64,000 bases of DNA from an uncultured Ruminococcus sp. (GCA_902762615.1 CACWOX010000001.1:124001-188000), one strand, 5' to 3'. Shown: positions 7,968 through 16,431, numbered from the stretch's first letter. The notes: a model not told the origin generated them from the sequence alone. Numbers and translations are program-made.

Positions 7968-8417
7968 TTACTGCTCATCAGCGGCAGTTTCCCCCGAAGT
8001 GCCGACTTGGTCAAAGGCGTCGGATTCTTCGGCGGCATCTTCGGATTTTTCGTCAGCATCAGCTTTATCTTCGGATTTTTCGGGCTGCCAAGCATCAGCC
8101 GCCTTTTTAGCCCTTTCCTCGATCTTTTTTTCGTTTTCCTCCAGCTTTTTGGCGGTGATCTGTTTGATATAGCTGTCGTCCACCATGCACTGATACATTC
8201 TGATGAACGCCATAAAAAGAAAAACCGCTATAATGACATACGGCACAAATCTCGGAAATCCGGCGTACACGTCGCCCGATATTCCGAAAATCACAATAAA
8301 CACCATCAAAGTGTAAAAGATCGCAGAAGCAACCATTTTGACGCGGGTGAGCTTTTCTATCAGCTCTCGCATTCTGTTTTCGGACAAACCCATTTGCTTT
8401 AACACGATAACCAACAT
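7968..8417 (-). CDS. Two-pass membrane protein with acidic tail, unknown
   Basis: 149 residues. Two hydrophobic segments (about residues 30-50 and 56-76) follow a basic N-terminus; the last 50 residues are highly charged, first Lys/Glu-rich and then Asp/Glu/Ala-rich, and probably disordered. No family recognised. A GGAGG site sits seven bases before the ATG. The upstream neighbour on the same strand is a Sel1-repeat gene 40 bp away, so the two may be cotranscribed. Confidence 0.7.
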   Translation of the reverse strand: MLVIVLKQMGLSENRMRELIEKLTRVKMVASAIFYTLMVFIVIFGISGDVYAGFPRFVPYVIIAVFLFMAFIRMYQCMVDDSYIKQITAKKLEENEKKIEERAKKAADAWQPEKSEDKADADEKSEDAAEESDAFDQVGTSGETAADEQ

Positions 8418-8457
8418 AAACAGACCTCCACATTCACAGACCGTACAGGCGCAAGCA

Positions 8458-9192
8458 TCACATTACGCCGGGAAAGCCGAGATTTTTCAGGGCTTCGTTT
8501 GCCGGCTTGCTGCCAGCCTTTGCCGCTTTGCGGTACCAGCCCGCCGCTTCGGACAAATCCTTTTCCACGCCGATACCTTTCTCACAGCACATGGCGTAAA
8601 GCAGCTCTCCCTGATGATTTCCCGCCTGAGCGGCAGTCAGAAGATACTCCGCACCCTTTTCCCTGTCCTCCTGAGAGGAAGCGCTTTCAAACGCCAGCTT
8701 CATTCCGAACAGCGCACACGCCGCCGGCAATCGGTTATCCGCTGCCATTTTCATGTAACGGGTCGCCTTCTCGGCGTTTTTCTCCACTCCGGTTCCGCTG
8801 TCGTAGAGCATGCACATATTGAACATAGCGTCAGGCAATCCCGCCTCCGCTGCCGTCGTAAAACACTCCGCCGCCTTGGCAGGGTCTTTTTTCTCTCCGC
8901 AAATGCCGTGTAAAGCGCATACGCCGATACGGTTCACCGCGTGGACATATCCCTGCGCGGCGGATCTGCGCCAGTAGTCTCCGGCAGCGACGTCGTCCTT
9001 TTCCACCCCTTCGCCGCCCAGCAGGAAACAGCCGTAGGTGAACTGTGCCTTTGCGTCGCCCCTGTCGGCGGCAGTCTTTGCGGCTTGAGCAGCTCCTGCC
9101 GGATCGCGCTCCCATTCGTCGGTGCCGTTTGAAAGAGCTTCGACAAGCTCGTTGATTTCTTCGTTTGACATATTTTCATAATCAAAATTCAT
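8458..9192 (-). CDS. Sel1-like repeat protein
   Basis: 244 residues made largely of Sel1/TPR-like units of about 36 residues: repeats such as AKAQFTYGCFLLGGEGVEKD, AAGDYWRRSAAQGYVHA, AAECFTTAAEAGLPDA and AAGWYRKAAKAGSKPA are visible. At least five units can be counted. These helical repeats act as protein-binding scaffolds. There is no signal peptide, so a cytoplasmic site is likely. GGGAGAT precedes the ATG. Partner proteins cannot be inferred; the next gene downstream encodes a two-pass membrane protein. Confidence 0.88.
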   Translation of the reverse strand: MNFDYENMSNEEINELVEALSNGTDEWERDPAGAAQAAKTAADRGDAKAQFTYGCFLLGGEGVEKDDVAAGDYWRRSAAQGYVHAVNRIGVCALHGICGEKKDPAKAAECFTTAAEAGLPDAMFNMCMLYDSGTGVEKNAEKATRYMKMAADNRLPAACALFGMKLAFESASSQEDREKGAEYLLTAAQAGNHQGELLYAMCCEKGIGVEKDLSEAAGWYRKAAKAGSKPANEALKNLGFPGVM

Positions 9193-9228
9193 GATAGACT
9201 ATCTCCCGTTTTTTCAAATAATCATCAG

Positions 9229-9966
9229 TCAAATGGATTGAATCAGATCCATCAGCTCGCTCCAGTGGTTTATCTCAATGCCCTCGGTCAGCTGACATTC
9301 GCTGTCGTACCTGAGATTGCCCTTATACCACACGGGTGTCATGCCCGCAGCCGACGAGCCCTTTATGTCGGGAATGAACTGATCGCCGCAGAACCAGACC
9401 TTGTCGGCGGTCACGCCCGCCAGACCAAGCGCCGCCTCAAATATCCGGCTGCTCGGCTTGCGGAAAAGGTAATCGCATGACGAAATGACAAAGTCAAAAT
9501 CAGCCTCGGGAATGGCTCCGTAAATTCTCTCCCGCAGCGTATTGCCGCAGAACGACAGGTTGCTGACCACGCCGGTGCGAATGCCCTCACGCTTTAAGAA
9601 AGCCAACAGCGCAACGATTCCCTCACAGGGTTCACAGGGATTTGCATTGCTCCAGAATATCGGTTCCAGCGCGCGCAGGTCGGTATCCGGCGGAAACCCG
9701 ATGCCGTATTTGGCGAAAAGATAGCGGTTGATGCTCTCCTCCGAAACCTCAGTGAGCCGTTTGTGCCGGGTCGCCGGATTAAATCTGCCCAGCTCGGCGT
9801 TCATCGCCTCGACCTCGCTCTGAAGCGTCGCTCCGGTGACGCCGCGGGGATTGGAAATCGCAAGCCGCAGGATACTGTCATATCCCGCCGCGCCGTCGAA
9901 CGCGCCCTCTTTGATCAGGGTCTGTCCGTAGTCGAACATGATAAATTCCGGCTTGCTAAGAGCCAT
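9229..9966 (-). CDS. HAD-family hydrolase
   Basis: About 245 residues with the haloacid dehalogenase motifs: MFDYGQTL near the N-terminus (here Asp then Tyr in place of the usual DxD), VVSNLSF as motif II, the KPSSRIFEAAL lysine region as motif III, and WFCGDQFIPDIKGSSAAGM as motif IV. The motif I variant DYGQT, with Tyr/Gly where the acid/base Asp is usual, is seen in some YjjG/PPase-like members. The ATG at 9966 has AAGGGCGG seven bases upstream; an ATG at 9996 is possible but lacks a site. Substrate unknown. Confidence 0.83.
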   Translation of the reverse strand: MALSKPEFIMFDYGQTLIKEGAFDGAAGYDSILRLAISNPRGVTGATLQSEVEAMNAELGRFNPATRHKRLTEVSEESINRYLFAKYGIGFPPDTDLRALEPIFWSNANPCEPCEGIVALLAFLKREGIRTGVVSNLSFCGNTLRERIYGAIPEADFDFVISSCDYLFRKPSSRIFEAALGLAGVTADKVWFCGDQFIPDIKGSSAAGMTPVWYKGNLRYDSECQLTEGIEINHWSELMDLIQSI

Positions 9967-10068
9967 AAAAACGCCGCCCTTCTGTCGATCATTCACTCTG
10001 GACTGATATAAAAATAATTATATCACAAACACATACAACAAACAAGAGTTGTTTTAAAAATATTTTTA

Positions 10069-11301
10069 TTATGCAGGCGAATGTCGGGACGCATCCTCCT
10101 GACCTGCCTTGAAGCTGTATATGGGCTTGATCACTTCGTCGATACCGACAGTGGGCGAAATATTGTCCACAATGTCCTCCATGCGCTTGTATGCCATCGG
10201 GCATTCGTCCAGCGTATCGCCGTTGATCGAGGTGGAATAAATTCCCTGCATTTCCTTGCGGAAGGAATACACAGTGAAGCTCTCACGCGCCTCCCTGCGG
10301 CTCATGAGCCTTCCGGCGCCGTGCGGCGCGGAGTAGTTCCAGTCGGCATTGCCCTTGCCGGTGCAGAGCAGGCAGCCGTCGCGCATGTTGATGGGAATGA
10401 TGAGCTTTTCGCCTGCCTTGGCTGACACGGCTCCCTTGCGCAGAATCATGCTGTCTATGTCAATGTAATTGTGAATGGTGGTAAATTCGTCCTCGACCTT
10501 GAGCTTCAATTCCTTGATCAGCTCGTGCGCCATAGCCTTGCGGTTGAGCATGGCAAAGCGCTGCACGATTTTCATATCGTGAATATACATATCAAACAAA
10601 CGACCGCTGACGTAGGCAAGCTGGCGCGGGACGTTTGCTTCGATTCCGTCGCTGAGCGCCTTGATCGCCGACTCAATCTCCTGCTCCCTGCCCTCCGCCT
10701 TGTAACGCTCGATCAGGCTGCGCACCTCGTCCTGCGGCACGCTCTGGAGCGCCTTCCACGCCTGCTCCTGATAATAAAACGCCACTTCCAGTCCCAGATG
10801 ACGGCTTCCCGAATGTATCACGAGATAAATGCCTCCGTCCGCTCCCTTATCGGCTTCGATGAAATGATTGCCGCCGCCGAGAGTGCCGAGACTGCGGTAC
10901 GCCTTGCCGATATTCACTCTGTCGGCGCAGTAAAGCTCATTTAAATCTATCTCTTCCGCGAAGGGGTGGGAGCTGCCGCGCACGCTGAAGCCGGCAGGTA
11001 TCAGCGCATGAACCGCCTTGTCGAGCTTCTGAACCTCGATGAATTTGTTTTTGAGCCTGACGACCTCCATGCCGCAGCCGATATCCACGCCGACGAGATT
11101 CGGCACTGCCGTATCGGATATGGTCATTGTGGTGCCGATGGTGCAGCCTGCTCCGGCATGTACGTCCGGCATAATGCGGATGCTCGAATTCTGCGTGAAG
11201 GGCTGGTCGCAAAGGGTCTTGATCTGTTCGATTGCCGACTGCTCCACCACATTGGTAAAGATTTTGGCGGTATTGTATTTTCCGATGACTGTCTGTTCCA
11301 T
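10069..11301 (-). CDS. rtcB: RtcB-family RNA ligase
   Basis: 410 residues of the RtcB family, GTP- and Mn-dependent ligases joining RNA 2',3'-cyclic phosphate or 3'-phosphate ends to 5'-OH. Metal and catalytic motifs are present: MPDVHAGAGCTIG, VGVDIGCGMEVVR, LGGGNHFIE, HSGSRHLG and, near the C-terminus, the CLLCTGKGNADWNYSAPHGAGRLMSR block containing the guanylated histidine. The length is on the short side, as in the bacterial RtcB2-type group. No RNA repair partner (rtcA, prfH) is adjacent; in such genomes the gene is often alone. AGGAG lies 13 bases before the ATG. Confidence 0.93.
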   Translation of the reverse strand: MEQTVIGKYNTAKIFTNVVEQSAIEQIKTLCDQPFTQNSSIRIMPDVHAGAGCTIGTTMTISDTAVPNLVGVDIGCGMEVVRLKNKFIEVQKLDKAVHALIPAGFSVRGSSHPFAEEIDLNELYCADRVNIGKAYRSLGTLGGGNHFIEADKGADGGIYLVIHSGSRHLGLEVAFYYQEQAWKALQSVPQDEVRSLIERYKAEGREQEIESAIKALSDGIEANVPRQLAYVSGRLFDMYIHDMKIVQRFAMLNRKAMAHELIKELKLKVEDEFTTIHNYIDIDSMILRKGAVSAKAGEKLIIPINMRDGCLLCTGKGNADWNYSAPHGAGRLMSRREARESFTVYSFRKEMQGIYSTSINGDTLDECPMAYKRMEDIVDNISPTVGIDEVIKPIYSFKAGQEDASRHSPA

Positions 11302-11401
11302 ATTATGTTTTTCACTCCTTTATTAATAAAAACCGGCTGATTGTAAAACAGTATGAATGAGGTAAATCGAGGGCTTTGCCAATTTGAATATGCATGTTTA
11401 T

Positions 11402-11616
11402 TCTCCACTCGGGACAAGGGGGAATCGTGATTTGACACTTTTTCTGTTGCGCCCAAGCCCGTTTTAAGTCGCAGCGCATTGCAGCGAGGGGCGCTGCCCT
11501 TGACCTGCCAGGAGGAACAAGTTCCCTGTGCTGTCGCTTGTCGACAGCTAAGACTCCCCACGCTCGCATTCGCTCGCTAGTTACGGCGCTTCGCGCTTTC
11601 CTTTTTTCTTTTACAA
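11402..11616. repeat. Dispersed non-coding repeat, copy B
   Basis: Second copy of the element at 3820-4037, same orientation, filling most of the gap between the decarboxylase-like gene and rtcB. It carries the same landmarks, with the palindromic part here CCAGGAGGAACAAGTTCC plus an inserted GTCGCTTGTCGACAGC-type hairpin. The right end is the best conserved part (CCCCACGCTCGCATTCG through CTTTCCTTTTTTCTTTTACA). Confidence 0.8.
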
Positions 11617-11702
11617 TCGCCTAAAAAAACCGCTGCCCGATCATTATTGTATCGCACAGCGGCTTGAATTTCAATATTTAACTCCTAAAGAAAACATTAA
11701 GA

Positions 11703-12500
11703 TTACATCATGGATATTGCCATTCCGAGCTTTTCGCCCATTCTTACACGGGTTTCAAGCCCCTTGCGGGTGTTCGCCATGAATTCGTCCTCGGGGAACA
11801 TCATGCCCTTTTTGAAGAGCAGAATGATGCCGGCAGTCGAGCAGAGAAATCTTCCCTTGACCTCACCGCGCACAAATGCGGGACTGCCGCTGTCGCTCAG
11901 CTGCTCTACGCCCTTGGCATTGCCGCAGGCTTCAATTTGAGCCACCCCGTGAAAGCGCTTGGTATTCATGATAGTGCAGCTTCTTGGACCGAAGAACATC
12001 GAGTCCTCCGTATTCTTTTCCCCGTCGAGCTGGCGGAAATCGCATACCACGCCGTCGTCGATATGGATAAATCTGTGCGGGTCGGCTTCGTCCAGCCGGA
12101 TAATAAGGGCAAGTCCCTCGGCAAATTCCCTCGCGTCGCCCTCGCCGCCCAGGAGTTTATCCACCGAGTACATATGTCCGTTGACAGGTATCGTGCAGAG
12201 AATGTTGATGAAATGCGCCGTCAGCCAACCGTCACAGGGACAGATAAGGCTTCCCGGAAACTGGTCGATGGGACGGACGCCCTCTTTGAAATCTCGTGCC
12301 AGATAATCCTCATAGCTCTCATACGCCGCCGCGTCGTCAGGCTCGCATTCCGACAGATCGACATTGTACTTCTCCATGTGGTTCTTTATCTCCACCTTGG
12401 GAAAAAGTCCCAGCTTCAGCTTGTTCGATGTGGGTAGATATTTGCTTTTATTCGCCTCGATGACCGGTCTTGCGCCGTATCCTCTAACTTCGCTGCTCAT
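11703..12500 (-). CDS. Phosphatidylserine decarboxylase-related protein
   Basis: 265 residues related to phosphatidylserine decarboxylase, which makes phosphatidylethanolamine with a self-generated pyruvoyl group. Visible landmarks: PCDGWL, the NGHMYSVDKLLGG segment (compare KGxxYSLxxLLG), LDEADPHRFIHIDDG (the PxDYHRxH region) and a C-terminal GRFLCSTAGIILLFKKG. The last aligns with the self-cleavage motif LGST, but reads CST, keeping the serine that forms pyruvate. Activity on phosphatidylserine is probable but not certain. A GGAGG site precedes the ATG, and no pssA neighbour is present. Confidence 0.82.
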   Translation of the reverse strand: MSSEVRGYGARPVIEANKSKYLPTSNKLKLGLFPKVEIKNHMEKYNVDLSECEPDDAAAYESYEDYLARDFKEGVRPIDQFPGSLICPCDGWLTAHFINILCTIPVNGHMYSVDKLLGGEGDAREFAEGLALIIRLDEADPHRFIHIDDGVVCDFRQLDGEKNTEDSMFFGPRSCTIMNTKRFHGVAQIEACGNAKGVEQLSDSGSPAFVRGEVKGRFLCSTAGIILLFKKGMMFPEDEFMANTRKGLETRVRMGEKLGMAISMM

Positions 12501-12544
12501 AATAACCTCCGTTTATCTTTTCATCAGGTGACTTGACAATTTAT

Positions 12545-12573
12545 ATTATACATAATTCGTCTGGGATTGTAAA
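12545..12573 (-). promoter_or_regulatory. Promoter for the decarboxylase-like gene
   Basis: Minus-strand TTTACA (12568-12573), 17 bp, TATAAT (12545-12550), 45 bp before the ATG. Confidence 0.85.
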
Positions 12574-12640
12574 GTATTTATGTCATATTTTTTTGTTTTT
12601 TGCCATCTTCGCCAAAACACAGGAAAAATGACGGACATTA

Positions 12641-12669
12641 TCATATTTTTACCCGCCGCGGCATATTTA
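12641..12669 (+). promoter_or_regulatory. Sigma-E-like promoter for spoIIP
   Basis: TCATATT (12641-12647), 14 bp spacer, CATATTTA (12662-12669). This fits the mother-cell sigma-E pattern (ATATT, 13-15 bp, CATACA/T-rich) better than a sigma-A promoter. spoIIP belongs to the sigma-E regulon in Bacillus, which supports the reading. Confidence 0.7.
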
Positions 12670-12719
12670 TTGCATTGAAGAATTTAAAATGCGGCGCACA
12701 GCCGCGACGGAGGTAAAAA

Positions 12720-13889
12720 ATGATGAGCAAATACAAATCCTTTTCGGTGCATTCGGGAATATGCAGCTGCCGCAGGGCAATTGCGGCAGTCGCGGCGGGA
12801 ATAACGGCGGCAGCGCTGCCTCTCACCATTCTCGGAGTAGGCACTGTGGGAGCGATCCTGTTCAAGGTATCGAATATTTCGGCACACACCATGATGCCGA
12901 CGGCGGCAGTCTCTTCACACGAAAATGAGCCGGTATCCGAGGCGGAGAACAGCGCCTCGCAGACCCAAGAGGAACAGCCGACGTCCTCAGAGGAAGCTGC
13001 CGAGCCGAAAAAGGCAAGCGGCGGCAGGGAGACAGACAATACCTCCTCCGACACATCGTCCCAGACCGAGGAAAAATCCGAGCAGAAGGACAGCGGCAAG
13101 GGCAAGGTCAGTGAGAAGCAGATACAAAACTCCGGCTACAGCTACAGCAGCGTTTATGTGAAGGACGGCAATTCCAATTACAACCTCGACATCAAAAAGC
13201 TGCTCAATACCAGTGCCAAATGCAAGATAAAAAAGAACGCAGGCTATCAGGTATTGATTGTTCACACCCACACCACCGAGAGCTACGCCGAAAAGAGCCA
13301 GGACTGGTACAGCAAGAAATACAACCCCCGCACTACCGACAAATCCGAGAGCGTTGTCGCCGTCGCTGACGAGATAGAAAAGAAGCTCGAGGCGGCAGGC
13401 ATACGCACACTTCACATAACCACCTATCACGACTATCCCGAATACACAGGCGCATACGACCGCGCACGCAAGACCATTAAGGCATATCTGAAAAAATATC
13501 CCTCCATAGAGATGGTGATTGACGTACACCGCGATTCCATCACAAGGGAGGACGGCACCAAGATCAAGCCCACCGCCAAGATCAAAGGCAAGAAGGCTGC
13601 GCAGGTGATGATCATTACCGGATGCGACAACGAGGGCAAGCTGGATTTCGGCGGTTGGCGCGACAATTCCATCATTGCCGTGCAGCTTCAGAAGAAGATG
13701 GCTGACAAATACGCAGGGCTGGCGCGTCCGCTCTACTTCGCGCCCTTCAGATACAATATGGACCTGACCCCGAACTCCCTTCTGATCGAATTCGGCACCG
13801 ACGTGAACACTCTTTCCGAAGCGAAATATTCCGGTCAGCTTGTGGGGAACTGCCTTGTCGATGTGCTTGAAAAATACGTGGTAAAGTAA
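12720..13889 (+). CDS. spoIIP: Stage II sporulation protein P
   Basis: A membrane-anchored peptidoglycan amidase/endopeptidase that, with SpoIID and SpoIIM, thins the septum and drives engulfment. The 389-residue product has an N-terminal hydrophobic anchor (about residues 22-48), a long Ser/Glu-rich disordered linker (60-130), then the catalytic domain with HTHTTESY (182-189), IDVHRDS (267-273) and LLIEFGT (354-360), matching the zinc-binding His/Glu set of the family. GGAGG lies six bases before the ATG. The adjacent gpr is not seen here, as it is in many Firmicutes; gpr is at 26 kb instead. Confidence 0.95.
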   Translation: MMSKYKSFSVHSGICSCRRAIAAVAAGITAAALPLTILGVGTVGAILFKVSNISAHTMMPTAAVSSHENEPVSEAENSASQTQEEQPTSSEEAAEPKKASGGRETDNTSSDTSSQTEEKSEQKDSGKGKVSEKQIQNSGYSYSSVYVKDGNSNYNLDIKKLLNTSAKCKIKKNAGYQVLIVHTHTTESYAEKSQDWYSKKYNPRTTDKSESVVAVADEIEKKLEAAGIRTLHITTYHDYPEYTGAYDRARKTIKAYLKKYPSIEMVIDVHRDSITREDGTKIKPTAKIKGKKAAQVMIITGCDNEGKLDFGGWRDNSIIAVQLQKKMADKYAGLARPLYFAPFRYNMDLTPNSLLIEFGTDVNTLSEAKYSGQLVGNCLVDVLEKYVVK

Positions 13890-13986
13890 GCAGTTTCCGG
13901 GCGTATAAAACATAATTCACATGCATAAACGCACGCAATTCGCAAATAATAGAATTATGAATAAACGTGAAGGAGAGCATCGGACA

Positions 13987-14172
13987 TTGAAAAAACTCAC
14001 TCAGCTTCATGTCAACGTCTCGGCGTATCTGTTCGCTTTGACATTGACGGTGATACTCTGCATTTTCGCCGCCGCCATGTGCTATATGGAGCTTTGCGCG
14101 AGGGAGACGCTGCTCCATTCGGGCGGAATGCCCTTGGAATTCTTCGACTGGCTCATTGAATGGCTGGATTAG
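13987..14172 (+). CDS. Small single-pass membrane protein, unknown
   Basis: 61 residues from a TTG at 13987 that has AAGGAGAG nine bases upstream; longer in-frame starts lack a site. One hydrophobic segment (about residues 11-33) is followed by a short hydrophilic, acidic tail with EFFDWLIEWLD. It lies 97 bp after spoIIP on the same strand with no clear terminator between them, so coexpression in the mother cell is possible. No family recognised. Confidence 0.55.
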   Translation: MKKLTQLHVNVSAYLFALTLTVILCIFAAAMCYMELCARETLLHSGGMPLEFFDWLIEWLD

Positions 14173-14279
14173 CGCATAATACGCAGTGCGTAATGTGTCA
14201 TTCGTCATATAAAAATTGTAATATTTATACAAATAATTCCTGTCAATATATCCGGAATTAAAAAATATACAAAAATCTC

Positions 14280-14308
14280 TTGACAATCCACCGTAACAAT
14301 GCTATAAT
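14280..14308 (+). promoter_or_regulatory. Promoter for the T-box/trpB transcript
   Basis: TTGACA (14280-14285), 17 bp, TATAAT (14303-14308), consensus at every base. Transcription should begin near 14315, at the foot of T-box stem I. Confidence 0.92.
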
Positions 14309-14314
14309 CACCAC

Positions 14315-14633
14315 ATCAAAAACCTGAGAGTAAGAGTAGTAACCGAATCCCCTGCATTTCCAGAGAGCGGCGGTTGGTGTGACGGCGCAATGTACATTTC
14401 GGCGAATGGACTTATGAGGGCGAACGAAAGCATATGTCTTTTTTGGGCGTGTGCAAGTAGCAATCGACGGGAATTCGCGCCCGTTATCAAGGCGAGACGT
14501 ATTTTTTTGTACGTGCAAAGGTGGTCGGTTTCAGGCGGAAACCGGCAAGCCGGGTGGTACCGCAGGTGTATGATATTTTGCAATTATCGCTCCTGTCCCA
14601 GCAGTAAGCAGTTGGGACAGGAGTTTTTTTATT
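14315..14633 (+). promoter_or_regulatory. T-box leader, tryptophan specifier
   Basis: A tRNA-sensing attenuator. Stem I shows the AGAGAG bulge (about 14361-14366) and the GGTTGGTG apical loop motif, then GCGAATGGAC with the specifier triplet TGG (Trp) at 14407-14409. The antiterminator carries the T-box GGGTGGTACCGCAG at 14552-14565. A terminator follows at 14590. The TGG specifier agrees with the downstream trpB gene. The acceptor-pairing TGGT would pair G73 of tRNA-Trp only by a U-G wobble. Confidence 0.93.
14590..14633 (+). terminator. T-box regulated terminator
   Basis: CTCCTGTCCCA (14590-14600) pairs with TGGGACAGGAG (14613-14623), followed by seven T. It is the terminator that the antiterminator must prevent when uncharged tRNA is bound. 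Confidence 0.92.
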
Positions 14634-14687
14634 TCCTTAACCAACAACACACCTATCTTTGATCAAAATATCGAAAGGAAGATCGCA

Positions 14688-16067
14688 ATGAAACAGGACA
14701 AAAACATTCCCTACAAGGTATATCTCACGGAGGAGGAGCTGCCGAAGGCATGGTACAACGTCCGCGCGGATATGAAGAACAAGCCCGCTCCCCTGCTCAA
14801 CCCCGGCACAGGCAAGCCGCTCAAGGCGGAGGAACTCTCCCCCATTTTCTGCGACGAGCTGATCAAGCAGGAGCTTGATGACGACACCGCCTACATTGAA
14901 ATTCCCCAGGAAATCAGGGACTGCTACAAGATGTTCCGTCCCTCTCCGCTGGTCCGGGCATACTTTTTGGAGGAAGCGCTCGGCACTCCCGCCAAGATCT
15001 ACTACAAATTCGAGGGCAACAACACCAGCGGCAGCCACAAGCTCAATTCCGCGATGGCGCAGGCATATTACGCCAAGAAGCAGGGTCTGAAAGGCGTCAC
15101 CACCGAGACCGGCGCAGGTCAGTGGGGAACGGCTCTTTCGATGGCGTGTTCCTTCTTCGGTCTGGACTGCAAGGTCTACATGGTCAAGGTTTCCTATGAA
15201 CAGAAGCCCTTCCGCCGCGAGGTCATGCGCACCTACGGCGCGTCGGTCACTCCTTCCCCCTCCACCGAGACCGAGATCGGCAAGAAGATTCTCGCCGAAT
15301 TCCCCGGCACCACAGGAAGTCTCGGCTGCGCCATCTCAGAAGCAGTAGAAGCCGCCACCAAGCAGGAAGGCTATCGCTATGTGCTCGGCAGCGTGCTCAA
15401 TCAGGTGCTGCTGCACCAGTCCATCATCGGTCTGGAAGCAAAGGCGGCGTTTGACAAGCTCGGCGTAAAGCCCGACATCATCATCGGCTGTGCCGGCGGC
15501 GGTTCCAACCTCGGCGGTCTGATCTCCCCCTTCATGGGCGAAAAGCTCAGAGGCGAAGCCGACTACCGCATCATCGCTGTGGAACCCGCCTCCTGCCCGA
15601 GTCTGACAAGAGGCAAGTTCGCCTATGACTTCTGCGACACCGGCAAGGTCTGCCCTCTGGCAAAGATGTACACCCTCGGCAGCGGCTTCATTCCGGCTCC
15701 CAACCACGCGGGCGGTCTGCGCTATCACGGCATGAGCAGCATTCTCTCGCAGCTCTATCACGACGGCTACATGGAGGCAACCTCCGTCTGCCAGACCGAC
15801 GTATTCAAGGCGGCTGAGCAGTTCGCGAGAGTGGAGGGCATTCTTCCCGCCCCCGAAAGCTCACACGCTATCAAGGCGGCAATCGACGAGGCTCTCAAGT
15901 GCAAGGAGACCGGCGAGGAAAAGACCATTCTCTTCGGACTCACCGGCACAGGCTATTTTGACATGGTGGCATACGAGAAATTCCACAACGGCGAGATGAC
16001 CGACTACATTCCCACCGACGAGGAGCTTGCAGCCAGCCTTGCAGGCCTTCCTGCCGTCGCGGAATAA
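14688..16067 (+). CDS. trpB: Tryptophan synthase beta chain, TrpB2 type
   Basis: A PLP enzyme condensing indole and L-serine to tryptophan. The 459-residue length and features such as RPSPLVRAYFLEEALG, the N-terminal extension and TGAGQWGTALS point to the long TrpB2 group rather than the ~400-residue TrpB1. The PLP lysine is in GSHKLNSA (Lys118) and the phosphate-binding loop is GCAGGGSNLGG. No trpA or other trp genes are adjacent, so it probably salvages free indole, or works with trpA located elsewhere. It is controlled by the Trp T-box 55 bp upstream; GAAAGGAAG precedes the ATG. Confidence 0.93.
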   Translation: MKQDKNIPYKVYLTEEELPKAWYNVRADMKNKPAPLLNPGTGKPLKAEELSPIFCDELIKQELDDDTAYIEIPQEIRDCYKMFRPSPLVRAYFLEEALGTPAKIYYKFEGNNTSGSHKLNSAMAQAYYAKKQGLKGVTTETGAGQWGTALSMACSFFGLDCKVYMVKVSYEQKPFRREVMRTYGASVTPSPSTETEIGKKILAEFPGTTGSLGCAISEAVEAATKQEGYRYVLGSVLNQVLLHQSIIGLEAKAAFDKLGVKPDIIIGCAGGGSNLGGLISPFMGEKLRGEADYRIIAVEPASCPSLTRGKFAYDFCDTGKVCPLAKMYTLGSGFIPAPNHAGGLRYHGMSSILSQLYHDGYMEATSVCQTDVFKAAEQFARVEGILPAPESSHAIKAAIDEALKCKETGEEKTILFGLTGTGYFDMVAYEKFHNGEMTDYIPTDEELAASLAGLPAVAE

Positions 16068-16117
16068 TGCAGTCAGACTGTACAACATTACAACTGAAAA
16101 ATAATTTAAAAAAACAC

Positions 16118-16146
16118 TTGATTTTTGCTCTGCCGTGTGCTAATAT
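16118..16146 (+). promoter_or_regulatory. Promoter for rpmE
   Basis: TTGATT (16118-16123), 17 bp, TAATAT (16141-16146), 85 bp before the rpmE ATG. The -10 element lies within an inverted repeat (16130-16172). Confidence 0.75.
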
Positions 16147-16172
16147 AGATTGGTAAATCTATTACACGGCAG
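16130..16172. promoter_or_regulatory. Inverted repeat across the rpmE promoter
   Basis: CTGCCGTG (16130-16137) and CACGGCAG (16165-16172) are perfect inverted copies. Inside them AGATT and AATCT form a second inverted pair around a GGTA centre near 16151. The start of transcription is expected near 16153, so most of the left arm would not be in the RNA; a DNA operator is therefore more likely than a leader hairpin. Confidence 0.55.
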
Positions 16173-16230
16173 CCGTGAAGTGATTAAACTCCGAATCGGC
16201 TGTACGGGATTTTTGAAAGAGGTGACAACC

Positions 16231-16431
16231 ATGCAGGAGAAGATGCATCCCACATACGAGGATACAACCATTACATGCGCTTGCGGCAATGTCATTCACA
16301 CACGTTCCACTAAGAAGGACATTCGTGTTGAAATTTGTTCCAAATGTCATCCGTTCTTTACGGGCAAGCAGAAGTTGGTTGATACAGGCGGACGTGTTGA
16401 CAGATTCAAGAAGCGCTTTGGTCTGAAATAA
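16231..16431 (+). CDS. rpmE: Ribosomal protein L31, zinc-type
   Basis: 66 residues: [27 protein letters not shown]... then [29 protein letters not shown], the complete L31 signature. The cysteines in TCACG and CSKCH mark the zinc-containing (C+) form. The ATG at 16231 has AAAGAGGTG six bases upstream; the longer frame from 16150 crosses the promoter region and is not used. Zinc-type L31 genes are often paired with zinc-free paralogues under Zur; no second copy is visible here. Confidence 0.95.
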   Translation: MQEKMHPTYEDTTITCACGNVIHTRSTKKDIRVEICSKCHPFFTGKQKLVDTGGRVDRFKKRFGLK

